A stretch of DNA of 6,637 bases from an uncultured Lachnospiraceae bacterium (GTDB lineage Bacteria; Bacillota; Clostridia; Lachnospirales; Lachnospiraceae): the NCBI GenBank assembly GCA_905233835.1, contig CAJOGB010000058.1, positions 1 through 6,637 of the forward strand, given 5' to 3'. Made by a program: the position numbers and the translations under genes. Each line of letters opens with the position of its first letter. Position 1 is the stretch's first letter. The notes under the pieces were generated by a model. The model worked only from the letters and a program-made list of their open reading frames with translations. It was not told where the DNA came from and did no database searches. Positions 1-5,966 of the stretch are shown here, one piece after another.

Positions 1-1887
1 CAGTATTTCAATGTCATTGCAAGAGATGCGGATCTTTCCAAAAAAGAAGAATTCTTATCCACGATTCGTGAAGTATTGGAAAAAATCGTGAAGGAAGGCT
101 TTGAGGAAAAATCGCTTCGTGCGGCAATCAGCAAGATGGAATTTGCTTACAGGGAAGCAGATTACGGTTCCTATCCGAAGGGGCTGCTGTATGGCCTGGA
201 TGCGATGGATAGCTGGCTTTACGATGAGACCCAGCCTTTCATGCATTTACAGGCTATCGAAGTTTTAGATGACTTAAAAAAGAAGGTGGATACGGGATAC
301 TTTGAAGAGTTGGTAAAGAAGTATTTCTTGGAAAACAATCATTCCACCATCCTTACCTTAGTTCCGAAAAAGGGCTTAACCGGTGAGGAAGAAAAGGCCT
401 TGGAAAGCGCTCTTGAAAAGTATAAAGCTGATTTATCCGATGAAGAAATCGAAGAAATCGTAGCCTTTACCAAGCACTTAAAAGAGTATCAGGATGAGCC
501 TTCTTCTCCGGAAGATTTGGCAAAGATCCCCATGTTAAAACGTGAGGATTTAAAGCGTGAGACCCGTCCGCTTTTCAATAACGAATACATTTATCACGAT
601 GTGCATTTGGTTCATCACGATATTTATACCAACGGCATTCACTACTTAATGCTGTGCTTTGATGCCGGCGGTATCAAAGAAGAGAATTTAAGTGCCTTCG
701 CATTCTACACAAAGCTTTTAGGCCTTGTGGACAATGAAAAGTACGACTATGCATCCTTTGCAAACGAAGTAAACTTGGTGACCGGCGGACTTACCAACAC
801 CTTGGTTGTTTATCCAATGGATAACGGCGAGCTTAAAATCGTGGACATGGTAAATATCCGCTATCTGTATGAAGATGCGGCGGAAGCCATGGATCTTTTA
901 AAGCAAATGATTTTCCACTCCAAGTTAGACGATCATAAGCGTCTCTTAGAACTTTTGCAGCAGGAAAAATCTCAGGTACTTGTTCGCTTAAATAATACAG
1001 GAAGTGCTACCGCAGCCCTTCGTGCAGCCTCATATTATTCAAAGGCCGCAAAGTTAAATGATGATATTTCCGGCATTGCCTACTATGAATTCTTAAAGGA
1101 TTTTGAAGAGCACTTTGAAGAAAGAGTGGATGACTTTGTAAAACTTTGCTGGGAAATGCAGCGTAGAGTCTTTAGAAAAGAAAACTTCATCGTTTCTTCC
1201 ACCGGAGATGGACAGGCACTGGCATTGTCAAAGCTTGAGATTCCAAGCGTTATCGAAGAACTCTATACAAAGGAATATCCAAAGGAACATTTGGAAGTTA
1301 CCTGCGTAAACAAAAATGAAGCATTTAAGACACCGGCTCAGATTCAGTATGTGGCAAGAGCAGGAAGCTTTAAAGACGCAGGCTATGAATACAGCGGCGC
1401 CATGAAGATTTTAAAGACCGCACTTTCCTATGATTACTTCTGGATTAACGTTCGTGTAAAGGGCGGTGCCTACGGATGCCAAGGGGCATTTTCAAGAACC
1501 GGTACCATGCACTTTTCTTCTTATCGCGATCCGAACCTTCGGGAAACCAACGAAGTTTTTGAAGGCACGGATGAGTATGTAAAGAACTTTGACGTGGACG
1601 AACGTGATATGACAAAGTACATCATCGGAACCATAAGTGGAATGGATACACCGCTGACTCCGTATTTAAACGGTGTTCGTTCCTTTAGCGCATATATGAC
1701 GGGCCTCAGTGTACAAAAATTGCAAAAAGAGCGTGACGAAGTCATCGATGCAACGGTAGAGGATATCCGTGCTTTGGCACCTGCCATTCGTGGCGCTTTA
1801 AATCAGGGATATATCTGTGTCATCGGAAATGAAAATACCATTGAAGAAAACAAGGAACTGTTTGATAAAGTGGTAAGCTTATCGTAA
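1..1887 (+). CDS. M16C family zinc metallopeptidase (PreP/HypA-like insulinase family), 5'-truncated by window edge
   Basis: The frame is open from base 1, so the true start lies upstream; 628 residues and a TAA stop are visible. Members of this family are usually about 970 residues, so roughly the first third, including the zinc-binding HxxEH motif, is missing from the window. Visible codons about 121-180 hold the acidic helical linker typical of the M16C-associated domain, followed by a second M16-type half beginning near the HHDIYTNGIHY segment (codons 205-215). RVKGGAYG at codons 485-492 carries the Arg and Tyr (R485, Y491) that in insulin-degrading enzyme and PreP contact substrate from the C-terminal half, and SYRDP follows at 507-511. 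The family degrades peptides inside a closed two-half chamber. No signal sequence can be judged because the N-terminus is absent. The TTG at 76 is not the start, since family-like sequence continues upstream of it. The gene ends 9 bases before era, suggesting co-transcription. The family call is confident; the physiological substrate is unknown. Confidence 0.93.
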   Translation, partial: QYFNVIARDADLSKKEEFLSTIREVLEKIVKEGFEEKSLRAAISKMEFAYREADYGSYPKGLLYGLDAMDSWLYDETQPFMHLQAIEVLDDLKKKVDTGYFEELVKKYFLENNHSTILTLVPKKGLTGEEEKALESALEKYKADLSDEEIEEIVAFTKHLKEYQDEPSSPEDLAKIPMLKREDLKRETRPLFNNEYIYHDVHLVHHDIYTNGIHYLMLCFDAGGIKEENLSAFAFYTKLLGLVDNEKYDYASFANEVNLVTGGLTNTLVVYPMDNGELKIVDMVNIRYLYEDAAEAMDLLKQMIFHSKLDDHKRLLELLQQEKSQVLVRLNNTGSATAALRAASYYSKAAKLNDDISGIAYYEFLKDFEEHFEERVDDFVKLCWEMQRRVFRKENFIVSSTGDGQALALSKLEIPSVIEELYTKEYPKEHLEVTCVNKNEAFKTPAQIQYVARAGSFKDAGYEYSGAMKILKTALSYDYFWINVRVKGGAYGCQGAFSRTGTMHFSSYRDPNLRETNEVFEGTDEYVKNFDVDERDMTKYIIGTISGMDTPLTPYLNGVRSFSAYMTGLSVQKLQKERDEVIDATVEDIRALAPAIRGALNQGYICVIGNENTIEENKELFDKVVSLS

Positions 1888-1896
1888 AGGAGTTTT

Positions 1897-2805
1897 ATGT
1901 CAGAATTAAAATCAGGATTTGCAACCTTAATCGGACGACCAAACGTTGGAAAATCGACTTTGATGAATCATTTGATCGGTCAAAAAATCGCCATTACATC
2001 CAACAAACCTCAGACCACCAGAAACCGTATTCAAACCGTGTATACGGATAACGAAAAAGGTCAGATTGTCTTTTTGGATACCCCGGGTATGCACAAAGCC
2101 AAAAACAAACTGGGGGAGTACATGGTAAATGTGGCAAAGTCCACCATGAAAGACGTGGATGTGATTCTTTGGCTGGTGGAGCCGGACAAAGAAGTGGGTG
2201 GCGGCGATAAAAGAATCGCAGAGCAGCTTACAAAAGTAGACGTGCCTGTCATCCTTGTCATCAACAAGGTGGATATGATTTCCCACGATGAGATTTTGGA
2301 AGTTATCGCGGCTTATAAGGACTTACTTGATTTTGCGGAAATTATACCGGTATCCGCACGTACGGGAGAAAACTGTAAGGATGTGATTGACGCCATTTAT
2401 AAATACTTGCCTTACGGACCTATGTTTTATGACGAAGATACCATTACCGATCAGCCCATGCGTCAAATCGCAGCGGAGATGATTCGTGAAAAAGCACTTC
2501 ATGCCTTACAAAATGAAGTACCTCACGGTATCGCGGTTTCCATCGATCAAATGAAACTAAGAGAGGGCAAACGCCCGATTTATGATATCGATGCCACCAT
2601 CATTTGCGAGAGGGATTCCCATAAAGGAATCATTATCGGAAAGCAGGGTGCCATGTTAAAACAAATCGGAACCAACGCCCGCTATGAAATCGAAAAAATG
2701 TTGGAAGCCAAAGTAAATTTAAAACTTTGGGTGAAGGTGAAAAAAGACTGGAGAGATTCCGACTTTTTAATTTCTAACTTCGGCTATCGAAAGGACGAAG
2801 AATAA
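1897..2805 (+). CDS. era: GTPase Era
   Basis: Era is an essential-type GTPase that binds the 3' end of 16S rRNA and assists 30S subunit maturation at the ribosome and inner face of the membrane. The 302-residue length is normal for the family. The G domain shows G1 GRPNVGKS (13-20), the switch I threonines after KPQ (T40, T41), G3 DTPG (61-64), G4 NKVD (123-126) and G5 SA (153-154). A C-terminal type II KH domain carries the GKQG loop (248-251), preceded by the EVPHG segment (207-211) common at the domain boundary. All nucleotide-binding motifs are intact. The ATG start is fixed by an AAAGGAG ribosome binding site at 1886-1892, which overlaps the stop codon of the upstream peptidase gene. Only two bases separate its stop from recO, an arrangement expected to couple their translation. 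No promoter was recognised just upstream, so it is probably transcribed with the peptidase gene. Confidence 0.98.
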   Translation: MSELKSGFATLIGRPNVGKSTLMNHLIGQKIAITSNKPQTTRNRIQTVYTDNEKGQIVFLDTPGMHKAKNKLGEYMVNVAKSTMKDVDVILWLVEPDKEVGGGDKRIAEQLTKVDVPVILVINKVDMISHDEILEVIAAYKDLLDFAEIIPVSARTGENCKDVIDAIYKYLPYGPMFYDEDTITDQPMRQIAAEMIREKALHALQNEVPHGIAVSIDQMKLREGKRPIYDIDATIICERDSHKGIIIGKQGAMLKQIGTNARYEIEKMLEAKVNLKLWVKVKKDWRDSDFLISNFGYRKDEE

Positions 2806-2807
2806 AC

Positions 2808-3542
2808 TTGGATAATCGTGTCATGTTAACCGGCATCGTTCTTACAAGTATGCCGGTGGGAGAATACGACAAAAGAATTACCCTTTTAACGAAAGAGCAG
2901 GGAAGAATCTCTGCTTTTGTTCGTGGTGCACGTCGCCCCAAAAGCCCCCTTCTTGCAGCGGGAAATCCGCTATCCTTTGGGACCTTTGAGGCCTATCGGG
3001 GAAGGGATAGCTATACCATATCCAAATGTGAAATCGAAAACTACTTTGATACCATCCGAATGGATGTGGATGCGGTGTGGCCGGCTACCTATTTTTTGGA
3101 AGTCTGTGATTTCTACGGACAGGAGGGCATGGACGAAACGGATCGATTAAAATTATTGTATACGGCCCTTCGTGCTTTGGAAAAAAAGCAGATGGCGCCG
3201 GATTTGGTGCGACTGGTGTTTGAACTTAAAACCATGGCCTTAAACGGTGATGAGCCAAACGTGTTTGAATGCTTAGACTGCGGTACCACGGAAGACATCG
3301 GATTTTTCTCCATGAACAAACGGGGCTGTGTCTGCAGAAAGCATTATAAAGAAGAGGGCGGCGAAGCCCTAAAAGAATCAGTGCTTTTTACCATGCAATT
3401 TATTATTTCCTCCCCTCCCGAGAAACTCTTTTCCTTTAACCTTGGGGAAGAAGCATTTTTGCAGTTAAGAGATATCATTTTGCACTACCGAAGACGTTAT
3501 ATGAACCACGTCTTTAAATCCGAACGTTTCCTTGAAAATTAG
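2808..3542 (+). CDS. recO: DNA repair protein RecO (TTG start)
   Basis: RecO anneals single strands and, with RecR and RecF, loads RecA onto SSB-coated DNA in gap repair. The 244 residues match family size. The N-terminal OB-fold is recognisable from TGIVLTSMPVGEYDKRI (8-24), TKEQGRISAF (28-37) and RGARRPKSPLLAAGNP (39-54). A helical C-terminal part carries a probable zinc site, C155-x2-C158 and C174-x-C176-x2-H179; many relatives have four cysteines in CxxC pairs, so the last ligand may be histidine here. I chose TTG at 2808 because the residues between it and the first in-frame ATG (2823) continue the family-like N-terminus, and no ribosome binding site precedes that ATG. The TTG itself has only a weak, distant AAGGA (2791-2795) inside era, so translation is probably coupled to era termination two bases upstream. 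The end of the gene contains the -35 and part of the spacer of the next promoter. Confidence 0.95.
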   Translation: MDNRVMLTGIVLTSMPVGEYDKRITLLTKEQGRISAFVRGARRPKSPLLAAGNPLSFGTFEAYRGRDSYTISKCEIENYFDTIRMDVDAVWPATYFLEVCDFYGQEGMDETDRLKLLYTALRALEKKQMAPDLVRLVFELKTMALNGDEPNVFECLDCGTTEDIGFFSMNKRGCVCRKHYKEEGGEALKESVLFTMQFIISSPPEKLFSFNLGEEAFLQLRDIILHYRRRYMNHVFKSERFLEN

Positions 3543-3560
3543 GGATAAGAATTGTATAAT
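3532..3560 (+). promoter_or_regulatory. Near-consensus sigma-A promoter for the membrane protein-glyS unit
   Basis: TTGAAA (3532-3537) and a perfect TATAAT (3555-3560) are separated by exactly 17 bases, the optimal vegetative spacing. The -35 lies inside the last codons of recO. Transcription would begin near 3567, leaving a leader of about 20 bases that holds the TAAGGAG ribosome binding site (3575-3581) and is too short for a riboswitch or T-box. This is prediction from consensus only; no start site has been mapped. Confidence 0.75.
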
Positions 3561-3586
3561 AGTGCGCGATATCATAAGGAGTCTGT

Positions 3587-4351
3587 ATGGCAGAACAAAG
3601 ACGTGTACAAAGGAAAAAGAATACAACTCGGCCGAAGAAGCAGACCTTACAGCGCGCATCAAAGAAGCTGACACCTCAGCAAAGAAAGCGGATGCAGCAA
3701 AAGAAGCGTGCACAGATGCTTAAAAGGAGAAGACAGATTTTCTTTGGCGGACTTTTGGCGGTAGTTTTAGGAATCGTGCTACTTGTTTCTTTTGTGACAA
3801 AAAGCATTCATTCAAAGATGGCAAAGACAGACACCTTAACCTTAACGGCGGACAAAGTTATCTTTGAGGAAGTAACATCTGCCGAGGGCTTGGATAAAAA
3901 AGACATCGCCACTTACGCAAACGATGTGGTGACTTCCTTTAATAAAGAAAACGGGAAGCGAAAAGTAAAGCTTAATAAAGTAAAAGAAATAAAGGATACT
4001 CTTTATGTAAAAACCACTTATGAAAACATGGATGTGTATTCCGATTTTTCCGGGTACGAGGCCTACAGCGGAACTGTTAAAGGTGCACAGGAGGCCGGGT
4101 ATGATTTTAATACCACCTTTGTGACCGTAAAGAACGGGAAAAAGAAAGAAGTGGTAGACGGTGGAACCGTGACAGCGGACAGCAGCTTAAAAGTTCTTAT
4201 CATCCGAGAAAATGCCACCTTTAAAGTAAACGGAACCATAAAGTTTGTATCCGATGAAAATACTTCCGTGACAGATGAAAAAACCGTTACGACGCATTCA
4301 AGCGATGATGATAATGCCTCAGCGGCGTTGACATATATTATTTATAAATAG
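3587..4351 (+). CDS. Unrecognised single-pass membrane protein with a highly basic N-terminus
   Basis: I do not recognise this 254-residue protein. Residues 1-50 hold 21 Lys/Arg, 10 Gln and a single acidic residue, an extreme positive charge ahead of one hydrophobic segment at about 51-70 (IFFGGLLAVVLGIVLLVSFV). By the positive-inside rule the basic tail should be cytoplasmic and residues 75-254 outside the cell. The outer part is soluble in character, rich in Thr, Val, Lys and Asp, looks beta-prone, has no cysteine and no sorting motif, and includes a short acidic SSDDDN stretch (238-243). The ATG is set by TAAGGAG at 3575-3581. The gene sits between recO and glyS, has its own predicted promoter, and ends 13 bases before glyS, so the two are likely co-transcribed. 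The basic tail might touch nucleic acid, ribosomes or anionic lipid; this is speculation from composition. The frame is convincing from its ribosome binding site, codon use and coherent topology. Confidence 0.88.
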   Translation: MAEQRRVQRKKNTTRPKKQTLQRASKKLTPQQRKRMQQKKRAQMLKRRRQIFFGGLLAVVLGIVLLVSFVTKSIHSKMAKTDTLTLTADKVIFEEVTSAEGLDKKDIATYANDVVTSFNKENGKRKVKLNKVKEIKDTLYVKTTYENMDVYSDFSGYEAYSGTVKGAQEAGYDFNTTFVTVKNGKKKEVVDGGTVTADSSLKVLIIRENATFKVNGTIKFVSDENTSVTDEKTVTTHSSDDDNASAALTYIIYK

Positions 4352-4364
4352 TAAGGAGAACATC

Positions 4365-5765
4365 ATGGAAAAGACAATGGAAAAAATCGTAGCTCTTGCA
4401 AAGGCCAGAGGCTTTGTATACCCGGGTTCCGAGATTTACGGCGGACTTGCAAATACCTGGGATTACGGAAACTTAGGTGTAGAGCTTAAAAATAACGTAA
4501 AGCGTGCTTGGTGGCAGAAGTTCGTTCAGGAAAACCCATATAACGTTGGTGTGGACTGTGCGATTTTAATGAATCCACAGACTTGGATTGCATCCGGTCA
4601 CTTGGGTGGTTTCTCAGATCCGTTAATGGATTGTAAGGAGTGTCACGAAAGATTCAGAGCCGATAAGATTATTGAAGACTTTGCGGCAGAAAACAAAATT
4701 ACATTGGAAACTTCCGTAGACGGTTGGAGCCATGAAGACATGGAAAAATTCATTAGCGATCATAACGTACCATGCCCGACCTGCGGAAAGCATAACTTTA
4801 CAAGCATCCGTGAGTTTAACTTAATGTTTAAGACTTTCCAGGGCGTAACCGAAGACGCAAAAGATACTGTATATCTTCGTCCGGAAACCGCTCAGGGAAT
4901 CTTTGTAAACTTTAAAAACGTACAGCGTACTTCAAGAAAGAAGGTACCCTTCGGTATCTGCCAGATTGGTAAGTCTTTCCGAAACGAAATCACACCGGGT
5001 AACTTTACTTTCCGTACTCGTGAGTTTGAGCAGATGGAGTTAGAGTTTTTCTGTAAGCCGGGAACCCAGACCGAGTGGTTTGAGTACTGGAGAAAGACCT
5101 GCTATGAGTGGTTACTTTCTCTCGGCATTAAAAAGGAAAACCTTCGTCTTCGTGACCATGATCCGGAAGAGTTATCCTTCTACTCCGATCATACAACGGA
5201 TATCGAGTATGCTTTCCCGTTTACCGATTGGGGTGAACTTTGGGGTATCGCTTCAAGAACCGATTACGATTTGACCCGTCATCAGGAAACCTCCGGTGAA
5301 CCTATGGATTACTTCGATGATGAGTTAAATGAAAAATACATTCCATACGTAGTAGAGCCGTCTTTGGGTGCTGACCGTGTGGTACTTGCTTTCCTTTGCG
5401 AAGCATACGATGAGGAAAATATCGGTACGGAAGAAAAGCCGGATATGAGAACCGTGCTTCATTTCCATCCGGCACTTGCTCCGGTTAAGATCGGTATCCT
5501 TCCCCTTTCAAAGAAGTTAAACGAAGGTGCGGAAAAGGTTTACGCACAGCTTTCTAAGAAATATAACTGCGAGTTCGACGACAGAGGAAACATCGGTAAG
5601 CGTTACCGCAGACAGGATGAAATCGGAACACCGTTCTGTGTTACCTACGATTTCGATTCCGAAGAAGATAACTGCGTAACCGTTCGTGATAGAGATACCA
5701 TGGAACAGGAACGTGTAGCGATTGCAGATTTGGATGCATACTTTGCAAAGAAATTTGAATGGTAA
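4365..5765 (+). CDS. glyS: Glycyl-tRNA synthetase, single-chain alpha2 type
   Basis: This class II aminoacyl-tRNA synthetase charges tRNA-Gly in the cytoplasm using ATP. It is the 466-residue single-polypeptide form that works as a homodimer, unlike the separate alpha and beta chains (GlyQ, GlyS) of B. subtilis and E. coli. The family N-terminus is clear (GFVYPGSEIYGGLANTWDYG, 16-35). Motif 1 lies around residues 36-60. Two Cys pairs, C90/C93 and C137/C140, form the likely zinc site of the insertion domain. RPETAQGIF (172-180) is the active-site signature, motif 2 spans FRNEI (205-209) to about 229, and motif 3 is PSLGADRVV (332-340). The C-terminal anticodon-binding domain runs from about 372 to 463. 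The start is set by TAAGGAG at 4352-4358; an in-frame ATG at 4377 lacks one. No T-box leader is present, since only 13 bases separate it from the preceding gene. An intrinsic terminator follows 9 bases after the stop. Some annotations call this form glyQS. Confidence 0.97.
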   Translation: MEKTMEKIVALAKARGFVYPGSEIYGGLANTWDYGNLGVELKNNVKRAWWQKFVQENPYNVGVDCAILMNPQTWIASGHLGGFSDPLMDCKECHERFRADKIIEDFAAENKITLETSVDGWSHEDMEKFISDHNVPCPTCGKHNFTSIREFNLMFKTFQGVTEDAKDTVYLRPETAQGIFVNFKNVQRTSRKKVPFGICQIGKSFRNEITPGNFTFRTREFEQMELEFFCKPGTQTEWFEYWRKTCYEWLLSLGIKKENLRLRDHDPEELSFYSDHTTDIEYAFPFTDWGELWGIASRTDYDLTRHQETSGEPMDYFDDELNEKYIPYVVEPSLGADRVVLAFLCEAYDEENIGTEEKPDMRTVLHFHPALAPVKIGILPLSKKLNEGAEKVYAQLSKKYNCEFDDRGNIGKRYRRQDEIGTPFCVTYDFDSEEDNCVTVRDRDTMEQERVAIADLDAYFAKKFEW

Positions 5766-5773
5766 AATTTTTT

Positions 5774-5800
5774 AAGCGGCCCTTAGGGGTCGCTTTTTTT
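5774..5800 (+). terminator. Rho-independent terminator after glyS
   Basis: A nine-pair stem, AAGCGGCCC (5774-5782) against GGGTCGCTT (5787-5795) with one G-U pair, closes a four-base loop and runs into seven T residues (5794-5800). It starts 9 bases after the glyS stop. The opposite strand lacks a clean T-run, so it appears to work mainly in the + direction. It should separate glyS transcription from the sortase. Confidence 0.93.
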
Positions 5801-5801
5801 A

Positions 5802-5827
5802 TGAACTTTCTGTGAACTCTATTGAAC
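5802..5827 (+). repeat. Three TGAAC direct repeats at 10-11 base spacing
   Basis: TGAAC occurs at 5802-5806, 5813-5817 and 5823-5827, with starts 11 and 10 bases apart, so all copies face nearly the same side of the helix. The third overlaps the -35 of a candidate sortase promoter. This layout resembles OmpR/PhoB-type response-regulator boxes, which use direct repeats at about 11 bases. The repeats are seen directly; the regulator is inferred. Confidence 0.5.
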
Positions 5828-5850
5828 AGGAAACCGTTTTAGTGTATGTT
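5822..5850 (+). promoter_or_regulatory. Candidate promoter 1 for the sortase gene
   Basis: TTGAAC (5822-5827) and TATGTT (5845-5850) are 17 bases apart. Each hexamer matches four of six consensus bases, so the promoter would be weak alone and fits activation by a protein bound at the overlapping TGAAC repeats. A start near 5857 would give a leader of about 110 bases containing the 5904-5934 hairpin. Confidence 0.4.
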
Positions 5851-5889
5851 AGTTTTCGAGGGTTTATGGATACACCGGGGGGAAGAATG

Positions 5890-5900
5890 TGTGGTATAAA
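5890..5900 (+). promoter_or_regulatory. Candidate promoter 2: extended -10 element before the sortase
   Basis: TGTGGTATAAA matches the Gram-positive extended -10 pattern TRTGn followed by TATAAA. No good -35 is found 16-18 bases upstream, which extended -10 promoters can tolerate. Transcription would start near 5907, inside the dyad at 5904-5925. It competes with candidate promoter 1; both could be used. Confidence 0.4.
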
Positions 5901-5903
5901 AAA

Positions 5904-5934
5904 TTTCACTCATATACGAGTGGAATATTTTTTT
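5904..5934 (+). promoter_or_regulatory. Dyad/hairpin with T-run in the sortase leader (attenuator or operator)
   Basis: TTTCACTC (5904-5911) pairs with GAGTGGAA (5918-5925), eight pairs including one G-U, around a six-base loop, and a seven-T run follows at 5928-5934. If transcription begins at candidate promoter 1, this could act as a weak leader terminator. If it begins at the extended -10, the dyad overlaps the start site and would be better placed as a repressor operator. The stem has no long GC core, so termination would be inefficient. No strong competing antiterminator was found; the best is a five-pair stem, 5894-5898 with 5913-5917. Confidence 0.45.
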
Positions 5935-5966
5935 GCGCAAAAATATAGTTCACAGATGAGGCGAAA

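Larger units (their letters stand above)
5810..5955. repeat. 14-base inverted repeat bracketing the sortase upstream region
   Basis: CTGTGAACTCTATT (5810-5823) recurs in inverted orientation at 5942-5955, matching at 13 of 14 positions, the first nine without a break. The arms are 118 bases apart and enclose both candidate promoters and the central dyad. The left arm contains the second TGAAC repeat, and the right arm ends just before the sortase ribosome binding site. It could be a pair of binding sites that loop the promoter, or the ends of a small inserted element. No target-site duplication is visible at the outer edges, which weakens the second reading. Confidence 0.5.

Noticed and set aside
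76..78. TTG as the start of the first gene
   Set aside because: The frame continues open to base 1 with family-like sequence and there is no ribosome binding site; the protein is simply truncated by the window edge.
1521..2286. Minus-strand open frames across the peptidase and era genes
   Set aside because: They lie fully inside convincing + strand genes, lack ribosome binding sites and give unlikely proteins; they are shadows of biased codon use.
3532..3723. Short + strand frame overlapping the end of recO and the start of the membrane protein
   Set aside because: It has no ribosome binding site at its start and runs out of frame through a well-supported gene; the promoter -35 covers its first bases.
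4328..4333. Perfect TTGACA just upstream of glyS, at the end of the membrane protein gene
   Set aside because: No -10 lies at 16-18 bases (position 4350-4356 reads as the stop and ribosome binding site); the nearest TATAAA is only 9 bases away.
5801..5966. Riboswitch, tRNA or CRISPR in the glyS-sortase gap
   Set aside because: I found no cloverleaf, no conserved riboswitch core and no spaced long repeats; the visible structure is limited to the short repeats, dyad and promoter-like elements listed.
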